From assembly GCF_001713375.1 (NCBI RefSeq), contig NZ_CP016449.1, positions 1,860,001 to 1,924,000 on the forward strand: DNA of 64,000 nt, in the 5' to 3' direction. A model generated the notes under the pieces. That model saw nothing but the letters and a program-made list of their open reading frames with translations, was not told the DNA's origin and ran no database searches. Shown here in pieces: positions 42,265-51,305 of this stretch. Within the stretch, counting starts at the first letter, position 1; each line of letters begins with the position of its first letter. Both the position numbers and the translations under genes were made by a program. The stretch is from Hydrogenophaga sp. RAC07. GTDB lineage: Bacteria > Pseudomonadota > Gammaproteobacteria > Burkholderiales > Burkholderiaceae_C.

Positions 42265-42849
42265 TCAACGGTAGGTCAGTTCAACACGGCGGTTTTTGGC
42301 GAACGATGCTTCGTCAAGACCGACCTGGGCGGGCTTCTCTTCACCAAAGCTCACGGCTTCCATCTGTGCTTCGGTCACGCCCAGCAAACCCAGCGCACGG
42401 CGCACGGCTTCGGCGCGCTTCTGACCCAGCGCCAGGTTGTATTCGCGGCCACCGCGCTCGTCGGTGTGCCCTTCGAGGTTCACACGGCGGGTGCGGTTGG
42501 CATTGAGGTAACGCGCGTTGGCTTCCAGCGTGGCGGCCGAGTCGGCCTTGACTTCGAAACTGTCGTAGTCGAAGTAGATGATGCGGGCCACGGCAGCGGG
42601 TTGCGCCGAATCGGCACCACCCACGGACACGCCGGACACGCCACGAGGATCGACCGCGCCGCCTTGCCCACCGGCCGCAGCACCGGAGTTCAGCGCCGAG
42701 CCCGAGCGGTCTTCAACCGGCACGTCGTCAAGCTTCACACCCGAGCTGCAGGCGGCCAGCACGGCCGCCAGGCCAAGGCCGGCCACCAGGCGCAGACCAC
42801 GCTGAAGGCGCGTGTTTCGAATGGTGGAGGGAATGTGGATGGTGTTCAT
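42265..42849 (-). CDS. pal: Peptidoglycan-associated lipoprotein Pal
   Basis: Pal is an outer-membrane lipoprotein that binds peptidoglycan and TolB and pulls the outer membrane inward at division. The 194-residue protein has a lipoprotein signal with lipobox LAAC (Cys34). A Gly/Ala-rich linker and an OmpA-C-like domain follow, with IIYFDYDSFEVKAD, the peptidoglycan-binding NLEGHTDERG and LGQKRAEAVRRAL. It sits between tolB and cpoB on the same strand. Confidence 0.96.
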   Translation of the reverse strand: MNTIHIPSTIRNTRLQRGLRLVAGLGLAAVLAACSSGVKLDDVPVEDRSGSALNSGAAAGGQGGAVDPRGVSGVSVGGADSAQPAAVARIIYFDYDSFEVKADSAATLEANARYLNANRTRRVNLEGHTDERGGREYNLALGQKRAEAVRRALGLLGVTEAQMEAVSFGEEKPAQVGLDEASFAKNRRVELTYR

Positions 42850-42915
42850 GAGAAGTTCCTAAAGATGAAAAGTGTGCGGGATTGGGGCGGGAGTCCGCGG
42901 ACTCCCGGAGAAGGA

Positions 42916-44229
42916 TCAACGCAGGAACGGGCCCCACTCGGGCTCGCGGATGTCACCCTGCGCGCCAGCCAGTCGGGTCTTGATGCGACCGTCCACCGTG
43001 GTGGTCATGAGCGCTTCCTGGCCCTTGTCGCGGGTGGCGTAAATGATCATGCGGCTGTTGGGCGCGAAGCTGGGACTCTCGTCGGCACTCGACTCGGTGA
43101 GTGCCGTCACGGTACCACTGGCCAGCTCCATCACATGCAGGCGGAACGCCCCATTGACGCGGGAGATGAAGGCCAGCCAGCGCCCGTCCGGGCTGGGTGC
43201 GGGCGAGATGTTGTAGTTGCCGGCGAAGGTCAGGCGCTGGGCGCTGCCGCCTTGTGCACCCATGCGGTACACCTGTGGCGAACCACCGCGGTCGCTCACG
43301 AAATAGATGGACTTGCCGTCGGGGCTGAACACCGGCTCGGTGTCGATGCTGGCCGACTGGCTCAAGCGCCGCGGGTCGCCACCGGTGGCGTCCATCGCAT
43401 ACACCTGCGCGTTGCCCGAGAGCGAAAGCGTGGCGACCACCGAGCGGCCATCGGGCGACCACGACGGCGCGCTGTTGGAGCCCTTGAAGTTGGCCAGCAA
43501 GCGGCGGCGGCCCGAGGCCACGTCGTGCGCATAGATCACGGGCTTGCGCGCTTCGAAAGACACATAGGCGAGCTGCGCGCCACCGGGCGCCCAGCTCGGC
43601 GAGATGATGGGTTCGGGACTGGTGAGGGCCGCGCGCGCGTTTTCACCATCGGCGTCGGCCACCCAGAGGTTGTGGCGTTGCGCCGTTTTGGTGACGTAGG
43701 CGATGCGCGTGGAGAACACCCCTTTTTCGCCGGTGATCTTCTCGTAGATGAAGTCGGCCACGCGGTGGGCCGCCAGGCGCAGGTCTTGTGCGCCCACCGG
43801 ATAGCTCAGGCCACCGAGGTCTTGCCCGCGCACCACGTCCCAGAGGCGGAAGCGCACGTCAAATCGGCCATCGGCCAGTTTGGTGACGCTGCCGGTGAGC
43901 AGGGAGTCGGTTCGGCGCTCGCGCCAGGGGCCGAGGTCGGGGCGGGAGGTCTCGTCCAGCCCGCCGGCAATGGGGTCCACGAAGCGGAACTGGCCGCTGC
44001 GTTCGAGGTCAGCGCGCACAATGGCCGCGATGTTTTCACTGGCCGCGTCGTTGCCGCGGAAACCCACGGCAGAAAACGGAAACTGGGTGAGGCCGACGCC
44101 CGCCACCTCGACCCGGAACTGGGCCTGGGAGGCAAGTGGCCAGCCCAGCAGCGGGAGGGTGGAAACCAGGCCGAGCGCGCGGCGTCTCGGAATCAGGGGC
44201 AGCGCGTTGTGTCGGTTCAAATCCAGCAT
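42916..44229 (-). CDS. tolB: Tol-Pal system protein TolB
   Basis: TolB is a periplasmic beta-propeller that binds Pal and responds to the TolQRA motor. The 437-residue product starts with a signal peptide that carries IPRRRALGLV before a modest hydrophobic core and ends near ASQAQ. The three arginines resemble a Tat signal, although TolB is normally a Sec substrate. The N-terminal domain (about 45-160) is followed by WD40-like repeats such as SWAPGGAQLAYVSFE, SWSPDGRSVVA, FSPDGKSIYFVSDRGG and PSPDGRWLAFIS. ATG 44229 is used. The gene is first in tolB-pal-cpoB. tolQ, tolR and tolA are not upstream; msbA is there instead, divergent. Confidence 0.95.
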   Translation of the reverse strand: MLDLNRHNALPLIPRRRALGLVSTLPLLGWPLASQAQFRVEVAGVGLTQFPFSAVGFRGNDAASENIAAIVRADLERSGQFRFVDPIAGGLDETSRPDLGPWRERRTDSLLTGSVTKLADGRFDVRFRLWDVVRGQDLGGLSYPVGAQDLRLAAHRVADFIYEKITGEKGVFSTRIAYVTKTAQRHNLWVADADGENARAALTSPEPIISPSWAPGGAQLAYVSFEARKPVIYAHDVASGRRRLLANFKGSNSAPSWSPDGRSVVATLSLSGNAQVYAMDATGGDPRRLSQSASIDTEPVFSPDGKSIYFVSDRGGSPQVYRMGAQGGSAQRLTFAGNYNISPAPSPDGRWLAFISRVNGAFRLHVMELASGTVTALTESSADESPSFAPNSRMIIYATRDKGQEALMTTTVDGRIKTRLAGAQGDIREPEWGPFLR

Positions 44230-44381
44230 GCTGAGTGTGTCGCTTGTCCTGAGGTGGCAGCAGGGACGAAGCGCCCTGCACAGCCAACCGATAATAACGG
44301 AGCCATCCGGCCCTCCCGTGACAAGATGTGTGCACGCAAGGCCGCCGCTCGTGGTGCAAGGCAGACTCGCCACAGCGCGGA

Positions 44382-46229
44382 ATGTTCCGCAAGCCGGCAC
44401 ACTTTGGGACCGATCCGCTTTTGACCGCATCCAACCACTCCAACCCGCCACTGGCCGGCACACTGACCCAGCGCCTGCTGCGCCTGTGGCCCTATTTCCG
44501 CTCGGCCAAGACCGGGATTGCCCTGGCAGCAGTCAGCACCCTGATCGGCGCGCTGACCGAGCCTTTGATCCCGGCCCTGCTCAAGACACTGCTGGACCGT
44601 GGGTTTGCCGAAGGCAACATCGAACTCTGGATGGTGCCGGTGGCGCTCATGGGCCTGTTCGGCATCCGTGGCCTCGCGGGTTTTGTGGCGCAGTACACGC
44701 TCTCGTACACCGCCAGCCTGGGCCTGCTCAACCTGCGCCGGGCCATGTTCGTCAAGCTCAATGACGCGCAGATGACGCTGTTTGCCCGCCAGAGCGCGAG
44801 CAAACTGTCGAACACGCTGGTCTACGAGGTGCAGACCGGCTCGCAGATGCTGGTGTCGGCCTTCCTCACGCTCACCAAGGACAGCCTCACCGTGCTGGCG
44901 CTGCTGGGCTATTTGTTCTACCTTAACTGGAAACTCACACTGATCGTGATGCTGGTGTTTCCCGGGCTGATCCTGATCATGCGGGTGCTCTCGCGTCGCC
45001 TCTACAAGCTCACCCGCGACAGCCAGACCGCCACCGACGAGCTCGCCTACGTGGTGGAAGAAAACGCGCTGGCGCACCGCATGGTGCGCCTGCACGGCGC
45101 GCAGGCGCGCCAGACAGAGCGCTTCGACGTGCTCAGCCTGGCGCTGCGCCGGCTGGCGCTCAAGTCCACCGTTGCCATGGCGGCCATGACGCCGCTCACG
45201 CAACTGCTCGCCTCGGCAGCCCTGTCGGCGGTGATCGCCGTGGCGCTGTGGCAGAGCAGCAGCAGCGGCGTCACGGTGGGCAACTTCGTGGCCTTCGTCA
45301 CCGCCATGCTGATGCTGATCACACCCATCAGGCACCTGGCCGAGATCACCGCGCCGATCACGCGCGGGCTGGCCGCGCTGGAGCGCGGATTGGAACTCAT
45401 CGAAAACACACCCGAACAATCCAGCGGGACGCACACGGCCGAGCGGGTAAACGGCTCAATCACGTTGAGCGGTGTGTGGGTGCGCTACCCGGCCAAGGAC
45501 GACCAAGTCGTGCAAAGCGACGATGACAGCCTGGTCGCCTTGCGTGGCGTTTCGCTGGACATCCACCCGGGTGAGGTGGTGGCCTTTGTGGGGCCGTCGG
45601 GATCGGGCAAGACCACCCTGGTCAACCTGTTGCCGCGTTTCGTGGAGATCGAACGCGGCGACATCCTGCTCGACGGCGTGCCGCTGGCCGACTGGAACCT
45701 CACCAGCCTGCGTCGGCAGTACGCCATGGTGAGCCAGGACGTGGTGATGCTCAACGACACCCTGGCCGCCAACGTCGCGCTGGGCGCACTGGGCAATGCG
45801 GTCGATGAAGACCGCGTGCGCGCTGCGCTTGTCTCGGCCAATCTGGGCGAGCTGGTCGAACGCTTGCCCCAGGGCATTCACAGCAATGTGGGCCACAACG
45901 CGGCCGAACTCTCGGGCGGCCAGCGCCAGCGGCTGGCGATTGCGCGGGCGATCTACAAAGACGCCCCCATCCTGATCCTGGACGAAGCCACCTCGGCGCT
46001 GGACAACGAATCAGAGCGGTTGGTGCAGGACGCGCTGGCCCGACTGATGAAAGGCCGCACCACGCTGGTGATTGCGCACCGCCTCTCCACCATCGAACAT
46101 GCCGACCGCGTGGTGGTGCTGGCCGACGGCCGCATCAGCGAACAAGGCACGCACCGGGAACTGCTGCAGGCAGACGGGATTTACGCGCGGCTGCACTCAC
46201 AAAGCTTCAGACCGGAGGCAGAGGCCTGA
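44382..46229 (+). CDS. msbA: Lipid A export ABC transporter, MsbA type
   Basis: This is a half-transporter of the MsbA/ABCB group that flips lipid A-core across the inner membrane. Taken from ATG 44382 it has about 615 residues. Six N-terminal transmembrane helices (roughly 35-330) precede an ATPase domain with Walker A GPSGSGKTT, signature LSGGQRQRLAIARA, Walker B ILILDEATSALDNESE and the switch region VIAHRLSTIEHADRV. The start is uncertain: there is no obvious ribosome binding site at 44382, and a TTG near 44420 would also retain the first helix. A GATAAT at 44290-44295 may be its -10 box. Other lipid-linked exporters of the same fold cannot be ruled out. Confidence 0.9.
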   Translation: MFRKPAHFGTDPLLTASNHSNPPLAGTLTQRLLRLWPYFRSAKTGIALAAVSTLIGALTEPLIPALLKTLLDRGFAEGNIELWMVPVALMGLFGIRGLAGFVAQYTLSYTASLGLLNLRRAMFVKLNDAQMTLFARQSASKLSNTLVYEVQTGSQMLVSAFLTLTKDSLTVLALLGYLFYLNWKLTLIVMLVFPGLILIMRVLSRRLYKLTRDSQTATDELAYVVEENALAHRMVRLHGAQARQTERFDVLSLALRRLALKSTVAMAAMTPLTQLLASAALSAVIAVALWQSSSSGVTVGNFVAFVTAMLMLITPIRHLAEITAPITRGLAALERGLELIENTPEQSSGTHTAERVNGSITLSGVWVRYPAKDDQVVQSDDDSLVALRGVSLDIHPGEVVAFVGPSGSGKTTLVNLLPRFVEIERGDILLDGVPLADWNLTSLRRQYAMVSQDVVMLNDTLAANVALGALGNAVDEDRVRAALVSANLGELVERLPQGIHSNVGHNAAELSGGQRQRLAIARAIYKDAPILILDEATSALDNESERLVQDALARLMKGRTTLVIAHRLSTIEHADRVVVLADGRISEQGTHRELLQADGIYARLHSQSFRPEAEA

Positions 46230-46238
46230 ACAGCCGGA

Positions 46239-47780
46239 CTACAGCAAGACGATGTCGTACTGCTCCTGCGTCATCGAACCCTCGCTTTGAAGTGAAATGG
46301 GCTTGCCGATGAAGTCCGACAAACCCGCGAGGTGGGCCCGCTCTTCGTCGAGGAACAGCTCCACCACCTTGGCCGAGGCCACCACGCGAAATTCGCGCGG
46401 GTTGAATGCGCGGGCTTCGCGCAGGATCTCGCGCAGGATGTCGTAGCACACGCTGCGGGCGGTCTTCACCACGCCCTTGCCACTGCAGGCCTCGCAGGGT
46501 TCGCTGAGCATGTGGGCCAGCGACTCGCGCGTGCGCTTGCGTGTCATCTCCACCAGACCGAGCTGCGAAAAGCCGCCGGTCATGGTTTTCACGCGGTCGC
46601 GCGCCAGCTGTTTGCGAAATTCGCCGAGCACGGAGTCGCGGTGGTCTTCGCGCACCATGTCGATGAAATCCACAATCACGATGCCGCCCAGGTTGCGCAG
46701 TCGAAGCTGCCGCGCAATTGCTTGCGCCGCTTCGAGGTTGGTGCGGAACACCGTGTCGTCGAAATTGCGCGCGCCCACAAAACCGCCGGTGTTCACGTCC
46801 ACCGTGGTCAGCGCCTCGGTCTGGTCGATCACCAGATAGCCTCCCGATTTCAGGTCGACGCGCCGGCTGAGGGCGCGCACGATGTCTTCGTCCACGTTGA
46901 ACAGGTCAAAGATCGGGCGCTCGCCGCTGTAGTGCTGCAGCTTGGTCACGGTGTCGGGCATGAACTCCGCGGCGAACGCGGTGAGCAGGCCATGCTGCTC
47001 GCGCGAATCGATGCGGATGGAATGCGTGTCGGCGCCCACCAGATCGCGCAACACGCGCTGCATCAGGTTCAGGTCTTCGTGCAGCAGGGTGGCCGAGGGC
47101 TGGCGGGTGGCCGCCTCCTTGATCCGCAACCAGGTCTTGCGCAGATACGCCGTGTCCTCGGCCAGCTCTTCGTCGGTCGCGTCTTCGGCGTTGGTGCGCA
47201 GGATGAAGCCACCCGCGGCGCTGCCGTCGGTGGTGGCGGTGAGCTGCAGCAGGCGCTGGCGCAGGGCTTCGCGTTGCGCTGGTGGAATCTTCTGCGACAC
47301 GCCGATGTGGTTGTCCTGCGGCAGGAACACCAGCAGACGCCCCGCAATGCTGATCTGCGCAGTGAGCCGAGCGCCCTTGGTGCCGATCGGGTCCTTGAGC
47401 ACCTGCACCATCAGCGCCTGGCCCTCGAAGATCTGGCGCTCGATCGGCAGCACCGGGTTGGGGGTGAGCAGCTTGCCGTTGGCGCCTGGCGCGGGCTCGG
47501 TGTCGCCTGTTGCGGGCACGTTCCCACGCGGTGCGGCATGTTTGGCCGCGATGTTCGGCATGAGGTCGGCCACGTGCAGAAAGGCGGCGCGGTCCAGACC
47601 GATGTCGATGAAGGCCGATTGCATGCCCGGCAACACACGCGAGACCTTGCCCAGGTAAATGTTGCCGACCAGGCCCCGTTCCAGCGTGCGCTCCAGGTGC
47701 ACCTCCTGCACCGACCCCTGCTCCACCACCGCCACCCGCGTTTCCTGTGGTGACCAATTGATCAGAATGTCCTGGCTCAT
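46239..47780 (-). CDS. rng: Ribonuclease G
   Basis: RNase G is an endoribonuclease of the RNase E/G family that matures the 16S rRNA 5' end and degrades some mRNAs. The 513-residue protein has an S1 domain (about 35-130) with an internal Pro/Gly insert, the 5'-sensor region, and the DNase I-like catalytic part. This includes VIDQTEALTTVDVNTGGFVG and GGIVIVDFIDM, with the metal-binding aspartates. The zinc-link CEACSGKG lies near residue 430. The short C-terminus without a scaffold domain separates it from RNase E. It is the last gene of the nadD-rsfS-rlmH-maf-rng run and converges on msbA with nine bases between. Confidence 0.95.
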   Translation of the reverse strand: MSQDILINWSPQETRVAVVEQGSVQEVHLERTLERGLVGNIYLGKVSRVLPGMQSAFIDIGLDRAAFLHVADLMPNIAAKHAAPRGNVPATGDTEPAPGANGKLLTPNPVLPIERQIFEGQALMVQVLKDPIGTKGARLTAQISIAGRLLVFLPQDNHIGVSQKIPPAQREALRQRLLQLTATTDGSAAGGFILRTNAEDATDEELAEDTAYLRKTWLRIKEAATRQPSATLLHEDLNLMQRVLRDLVGADTHSIRIDSREQHGLLTAFAAEFMPDTVTKLQHYSGERPIFDLFNVDEDIVRALSRRVDLKSGGYLVIDQTEALTTVDVNTGGFVGARNFDDTVFRTNLEAAQAIARQLRLRNLGGIVIVDFIDMVREDHRDSVLGEFRKQLARDRVKTMTGGFSQLGLVEMTRKRTRESLAHMLSEPCEACSGKGVVKTARSVCYDILREILREARAFNPREFRVVASAKVVELFLDEERAHLAGLSDFIGKPISLQSEGSMTQEQYDIVLL

Positions 47781-47808
47781 GGGGCCCTTCTCCGTGGCGT
47801 GCTGCGGT

Positions 47809-48426
47809 TCAGATCAGTTGCACGCCGGCGGCGTGCAACACCTGCGCTGTCTCGTGCGCGGGCAGGCCCATGATGCCCGAATAGCTGCCGCTGATGTGGC
47901 TCACCCAGAGGCTTGCACGCCCCTGGATCGCATAGGCACCGGCCTTGCCCATGGGCTCGCCGCTGGCCACGTAACGTGCGATCTGTCGAGGCGTCAAAGG
48001 CTCGAACGTCACCCACGAGGTGGACAAGGCCGCGTGGACACGCGGGCTGCGTTTTCCGGGCACCCCCACCGCCACGGCGGTGAGCACGCGGTGGCGTTGG
48101 CCTGCAAGGATGGCGAGCATGTGGTGTGCCTCGGCGGCATCGGCCGGCTTGCCCAGGATGCGCCGGCCCAGCGCCACGGTGGTGTCGGCGCACAACACGG
48201 GCGCGGGCGGCAGGCCGCGGCGCTTCAAGCGCGCCAGCGAAGCCTGCAACTTCAAGCCCGTCACACGTTGCACGTAAGTCGCCGGCGCTTCATTCGGCAA
48301 CACGATTTCGAGCGACTCGGCATCCTCTTCAACATCAGGAAGCAGCAGTTCACAACGAACGCCCCACTGCTCAAGAAGCTGTTTGCGTCGGGGGCTCTGG
48401 GAAGCGAGATAGATGAAGTCGCTCAT
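47809..48426 (-). CDS. maf: Maf family nucleotide pyrophosphatase
   Basis: This Maf/YhdE-type pyrophosphatase hydrolyses non-canonical or pyrimidine nucleoside triphosphates (dTTP/UTP or m7GTP class) and is associated with septum control. The 205-residue protein has the start [17 protein letters not shown] and [18 protein letters not shown] with the catalytic Asp. [21 protein letters not shown] and the closing GLPAHET follow. ATG 48426 overlaps the rlmH stop by four bases. An upstream frame extension within rlmH is rejected. The exact subfamily is not assigned. Confidence 0.93.
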   Translation of the reverse strand: MSDFIYLASQSPRRKQLLEQWGVRCELLLPDVEEDAESLEIVLPNEAPATYVQRVTGLKLQASLARLKRRGLPPAPVLCADTTVALGRRILGKPADAAEAHHMLAILAGQRHRVLTAVAVGVPGKRSPRVHAALSTSWVTFEPLTPRQIARYVASGEPMGKAGAYAIQGRASLWVSHISGSYSGIMGLPAHETAQVLHAAGVQLI

Positions 48427-48890
48427 TCGCGGTGATAGGGGTGGTTGGCGTTGACGGACCACGCGCGGTAGAGCTGCTCGATGAGGAGCACGCGCACCAT
48501 GGCGTGCGGCAAGGTCAGGTCGGACAAGCGGATGCGCTGGTGCGCCGCAGCCCGAAAGCCTGGGTCCAGGCCGTCGGGGCCACCGATCACCAGGGCCACA
48601 TCGTCACTCTCCAGCTGCCACTCGTTCAACTGCTGCGCCAATGCCTTGGTGGTGAGCGTGGTACCGCGCTCGTCGAGGGCCACGATGCGCGAGCCACGCG
48701 GGATCGCGGCCTCGATGCGCTCGCGCTCGGCCGACAGCAGGGTCTCCAAGGTTTTGGAGCCGCGGGGCTCGGTCTTGACGGCTTTGAGTTCCACCCGAAG
48801 CTCGGGTGGGAAGCGCTTGGCGTAATCGTCGTAGGCGGTCTGGGCCCAGTCGGGCACCCTTTGCCCGACCGCGACGATCAGCAGCTTCAT
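48423..48890 (-). CDS. rlmH: 23S rRNA pseudouridine-1915 N3-methyltransferase RlmH
   Basis: RlmH is a SPOUT-class methyltransferase that modifies pseudouridine 1915 in helix 69 of 23S rRNA, acting on the assembled 70S ribosome. The 155-residue protein has the start [14 protein letters not shown] and [17 protein letters not shown]. The SAM-binding knot lies at [13 protein letters not shown] and [20 protein letters not shown]. Full length is normal. It overlaps rsfS and maf by four bases on each side; rsfS-rlmH adjacency is widely conserved. Confidence 0.96.
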   Translation of the reverse strand: MKLLIVAVGQRVPDWAQTAYDDYAKRFPPELRVELKAVKTEPRGSKTLETLLSAERERIEAAIPRGSRIVALDERGTTLTTKALAQQLNEWQLESDDVALVIGGPDGLDPGFRAAAHQRIRLSDLTLPHAMVRVLLIEQLYRAWSVNANHPYHRE

Positions 48891-49681
48891 GCCTTGCGGG
48901 GGGCTGCGGCCTTGGTGGTTTTGCGCGCCGGCGTCTTGGCGGCGGGTTTGGCCACGGCCTTCAGTGCGGTCTTGGCGGCCGCTTTGGGAGCCGACTTGAC
49001 GGCCGGCTTCGCACTCGGCGCCACACGGGGTTTGACCACCAGTTTCTGCAGCGCGGTCTTGGGAGCGGCTGCGGGTTTGCGGGTGGTCTTGGCGGCCGTG
49101 GATTTGGCCGGTGCCGACTTGGCGGCCGACTTCACCGCGGGCTTTTTGCTCGCGGTTTTGGCCACGGGTTGGGCCGGCGCTGTGGCCGCTGTGCGGGCTG
49201 CCGACTGTGCAGCCTTGCGCGCCGTGCTCTTGGCGGGCTGAGCGGCAGCGGTGGCCACCGGCTTCTTGCGGCTCTTGGCAGCGGGCTTGGCTTCAGCCAC
49301 CACGGGCTTCTCGGCGCCGTGCTTCAGGCGGATCGGCTTGGCGCCCCAGATCTCTTCCAGACGGTAGTACTGGCGGATCACGGGCTGCATCACATGGGCC
49401 ACGGCCGCGCCGCAGTCCACGATGATCCATTCGCCGTTGTCTTCACCCTCGATGCGGGGTTTGTCGAAGCCGGCTTCACGCACGGCATCGCGCACGCTGG
49501 CGGCCAGGGCTTTGGTCTGGCGGTTCGAGGTGCCGCTGGCAACGATCACACGTTCGAAGAGCGGTGAGAGGTGTTCGGTGTTGAAAACCACGATGTCCTG
49601 ACCCTTGACGTCCTCCAGCCCGTCGACGATGGCGCGCTGGAGTCTCTGGATGTCTTTTTTGGCAATGGTTTCGCTGGTCAT
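48887..49681 (-). CDS. rsfS: Ribosome silencing factor RsfS with H1-like C-terminal tail
   Basis: RsfS binds ribosomal protein L14 and blocks subunit joining when nutrients are short. Residues 1-121 form the normal domain ([20 protein letters not shown], then [29 protein letters not shown] and YRLEEIWG). Unusually, about 140 further residues (125-264) consist almost only of Ala, Lys, Pro, Thr, Ser, Val and Arg in AAKPA/KSAAK-style repeats, like eukaryotic histone H1 or bacterial AlgP tails. The tail is in frame to the stop that overlaps rlmH, so it is not a frameshift artefact. It is strongly basic and should bind nucleic acid, perhaps rRNA. It overlaps nadD and rlmH by four bases each. Confidence 0.93.
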   Translation of the reverse strand: MTSETIAKKDIQRLQRAIVDGLEDVKGQDIVVFNTEHLSPLFERVIVASGTSNRQTKALAASVRDAVREAGFDKPRIEGEDNGEWIIVDCGAAVAHVMQPVIRQYYRLEEIWGAKPIRLKHGAEKPVVAEAKPAAKSRKKPVATAAAQPAKSTARKAAQSAARTAATAPAQPVAKTASKKPAVKSAAKSAPAKSTAAKTTRKPAAAPKTALQKLVVKPRVAPSAKPAVKSAPKAAAKTALKAVAKPAAKTPARKTTKAAAPRKA

Positions 49682-50325
49682 GAAGGATTCTGATAAAGGT
49701 GATGGGTTGAAATGTAGCCTGCGACGGCCTCGGGCACCAGAACCTCCAGGGCGGCGGTGCTTTGCGCCGCCTGTCCCAGCCGGGCCCGCACGTCGGTCGC
49801 GCTGATGTTCTTGAGCGGCATGTCCAGCCGCTCGAAAGGCAGATCAACCCGCGACAGATCGGTCTCCACCGCCTGGTCCAGCGGGGCGTCGGCGCCGATG
49901 TTGGTGGCGCGGTTGGCCACCGCCAACGTGGCCAGGTCCAGCACTTCCTGCCAGCGTACCCAGGTTCGAAACGCCAGCAACTGGTCGGCGCCCAGCACGA
50001 GAAAGAGCTGCGCGCCCGGGTATTCCCGAGCGAGTTCGCGCAGCGTGTCGGCGGTGTAGCTCGGGCCTTCGCGGTGGATTTCCCGCTCGTCGATCTTCAC
50101 GCGGGCCAGATCGTCAAACGCGAGATGGCACATGGCCACACGATCGGCGGCGGGCGACAGCACCCGGGTTTTGTGCCACGCGTGGCCGGTGGGCAGGATG
50201 TGCAGTGCATCCAGCCTGAGTTGCTTGAGCGCGGTTTCGGCCAGCGCGCGGTGGGCCCAATGGGGTGGGTCAAACGCCCCACCGAACATGCCCACGCGCT
50301 GCAGGCTCGCGTTGCCATGCTTCAA
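49678..50325 (-). CDS. nadD: Nicotinate-nucleotide adenylyltransferase NadD
   Basis: NadD adenylates nicotinate mononucleotide to nicotinate adenine dinucleotide in NAD synthesis. The 215-residue protein has the nucleotidyltransferase start [20 protein letters not shown] (about 11-30, with the HxxH-type His pair), [14 protein letters not shown] and the C-terminal [10 protein letters not shown]. It overlaps hemF and rsfS by four bases on each side. The nadD-rsfS pair is conserved across many bacteria. Confidence 0.95.
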   Translation of the reverse strand: MKHGNASLQRVGMFGGAFDPPHWAHRALAETALKQLRLDALHILPTGHAWHKTRVLSPAADRVAMCHLAFDDLARVKIDEREIHREGPSYTADTLRELAREYPGAQLFLVLGADQLLAFRTWVRWQEVLDLATLAVANRATNIGADAPLDQAVETDLSRVDLPFERLDMPLKNISATDVRARLGQAAQSTAALEVLVPEAVAGYISTHHLYQNPS

Positions 50326-51239
50326 AGCCAGTCCTTGCGCACCAGGAAGTCCTTGTAAAGCCGCTCTTCGGGCGTGCCCTTTTTCGTCTTGCGGTTGTAG
50401 GCCCAGCTAACCAGCGGTGGCATGGACAGCAGAATGGACTCGCTGCGCCCGCCCGACTGCAGGCCGAAATGCGTGCCGCGGTCCCACACCAGGTTGAATT
50501 CGACGTAGCGGCCGCGGCGGTAGAGCTGGAAGCTGCGCTCGCGTTCGCCATAAGGCGTGTTCTTGCGGCGGTCGACGATGGGCAGGTAGGCGTCGAGGAA
50601 GGCGTCGCCCACCGAACTCATCATGGCGAAACTGCCGTCGAAGCCGAGTTCGGAAAAATCATCGAAGAAGACACCGCCAATGCCGCGCTGCTCGTCGCGG
50701 TGCTTCAGATAGAAATACTCGTCGCACCAGGTCTTGAAGCGGGGGTACTTGTCCACGCCGAACGGGTCGAGCGCGTTCTTCGTCGCGCGGTGGAAGTGCA
50801 CCGCGTCCTCCTCGAAGCCGTAGTAGGGCGTCAAGTCCATGCCACCGCCGAACCAGCACACCGGCTCGCCGCCCGCCGGCGTGGCCGCGAGCATGCGCAC
50901 GTTCATATGCACGGTGGGCACGTACGGGTTGCGCGGGTGGAACACCAGCGACACGCCCATGGCCTCAAACGGCGCGCCGTTGAGCTCGGGCCGGTGTGCG
51001 GTGGCCGAGGGTGGCAGGCGCGGGCCGGTCACGTGCGAGAAGCCACAGCCTGCGCGCTCGAACACCGCGCCGTCTTCCAGGATCTGCGTGATGCCGTTGC
51101 CCTGCAGGACTTCGCCCGCGGGTTTCGTCCAACGGTCCACCACGAAGCTGCCACCATCCACCATGGCCACGGTGGAGGTGATGCGGTCCTGCAGGTCGAT
51201 GAGGAACTCACGCACGGAAGACAGGGAAGTCTGTTTCAT
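50322..51239 (-). CDS. hemF: Oxygen-dependent coproporphyrinogen III oxidase HemF
   Basis: HemF carries out the aerobic oxidative decarboxylation of coproporphyrinogen III to protoporphyrinogen IX in haem synthesis. The 305-residue protein shows [20 protein letters not shown], the signature [42 protein letters not shown] and [20 protein letters not shown]. Length and motifs are complete. It lies 66 bases downstream of purD, far enough for an internal promoter, and overlaps nadD by four bases. Confidence 0.97.
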   Translation of the reverse strand: MKQTSLSSVREFLIDLQDRITSTVAMVDGGSFVVDRWTKPAGEVLQGNGITQILEDGAVFERAGCGFSHVTGPRLPPSATAHRPELNGAPFEAMGVSLVFHPRNPYVPTVHMNVRMLAATPAGGEPVCWFGGGMDLTPYYGFEEDAVHFHRATKNALDPFGVDKYPRFKTWCDEYFYLKHRDEQRGIGGVFFDDFSELGFDGSFAMMSSVGDAFLDAYLPIVDRRKNTPYGERERSFQLYRRGRYVEFNLVWDRGTHFGLQSGGRSESILLSMPPLVSWAYNRKTKKGTPEERLYKDFLVRKDWL

Positions 51240-51305
51240 GGTCTGGCCGAATCGTCGGAAAAAAGGGCGCTGTGCTGGCGGTTCGGCCCGGGGGACCGGC
51301 TGCGC

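Noticed and set aside
48890..49309. RsfS tail as a frameshift or assembly artefact
   Set aside because: The tail stays in frame, has a consistent composition and ends in a stop that overlaps rlmH exactly as the other overlaps in the run do.
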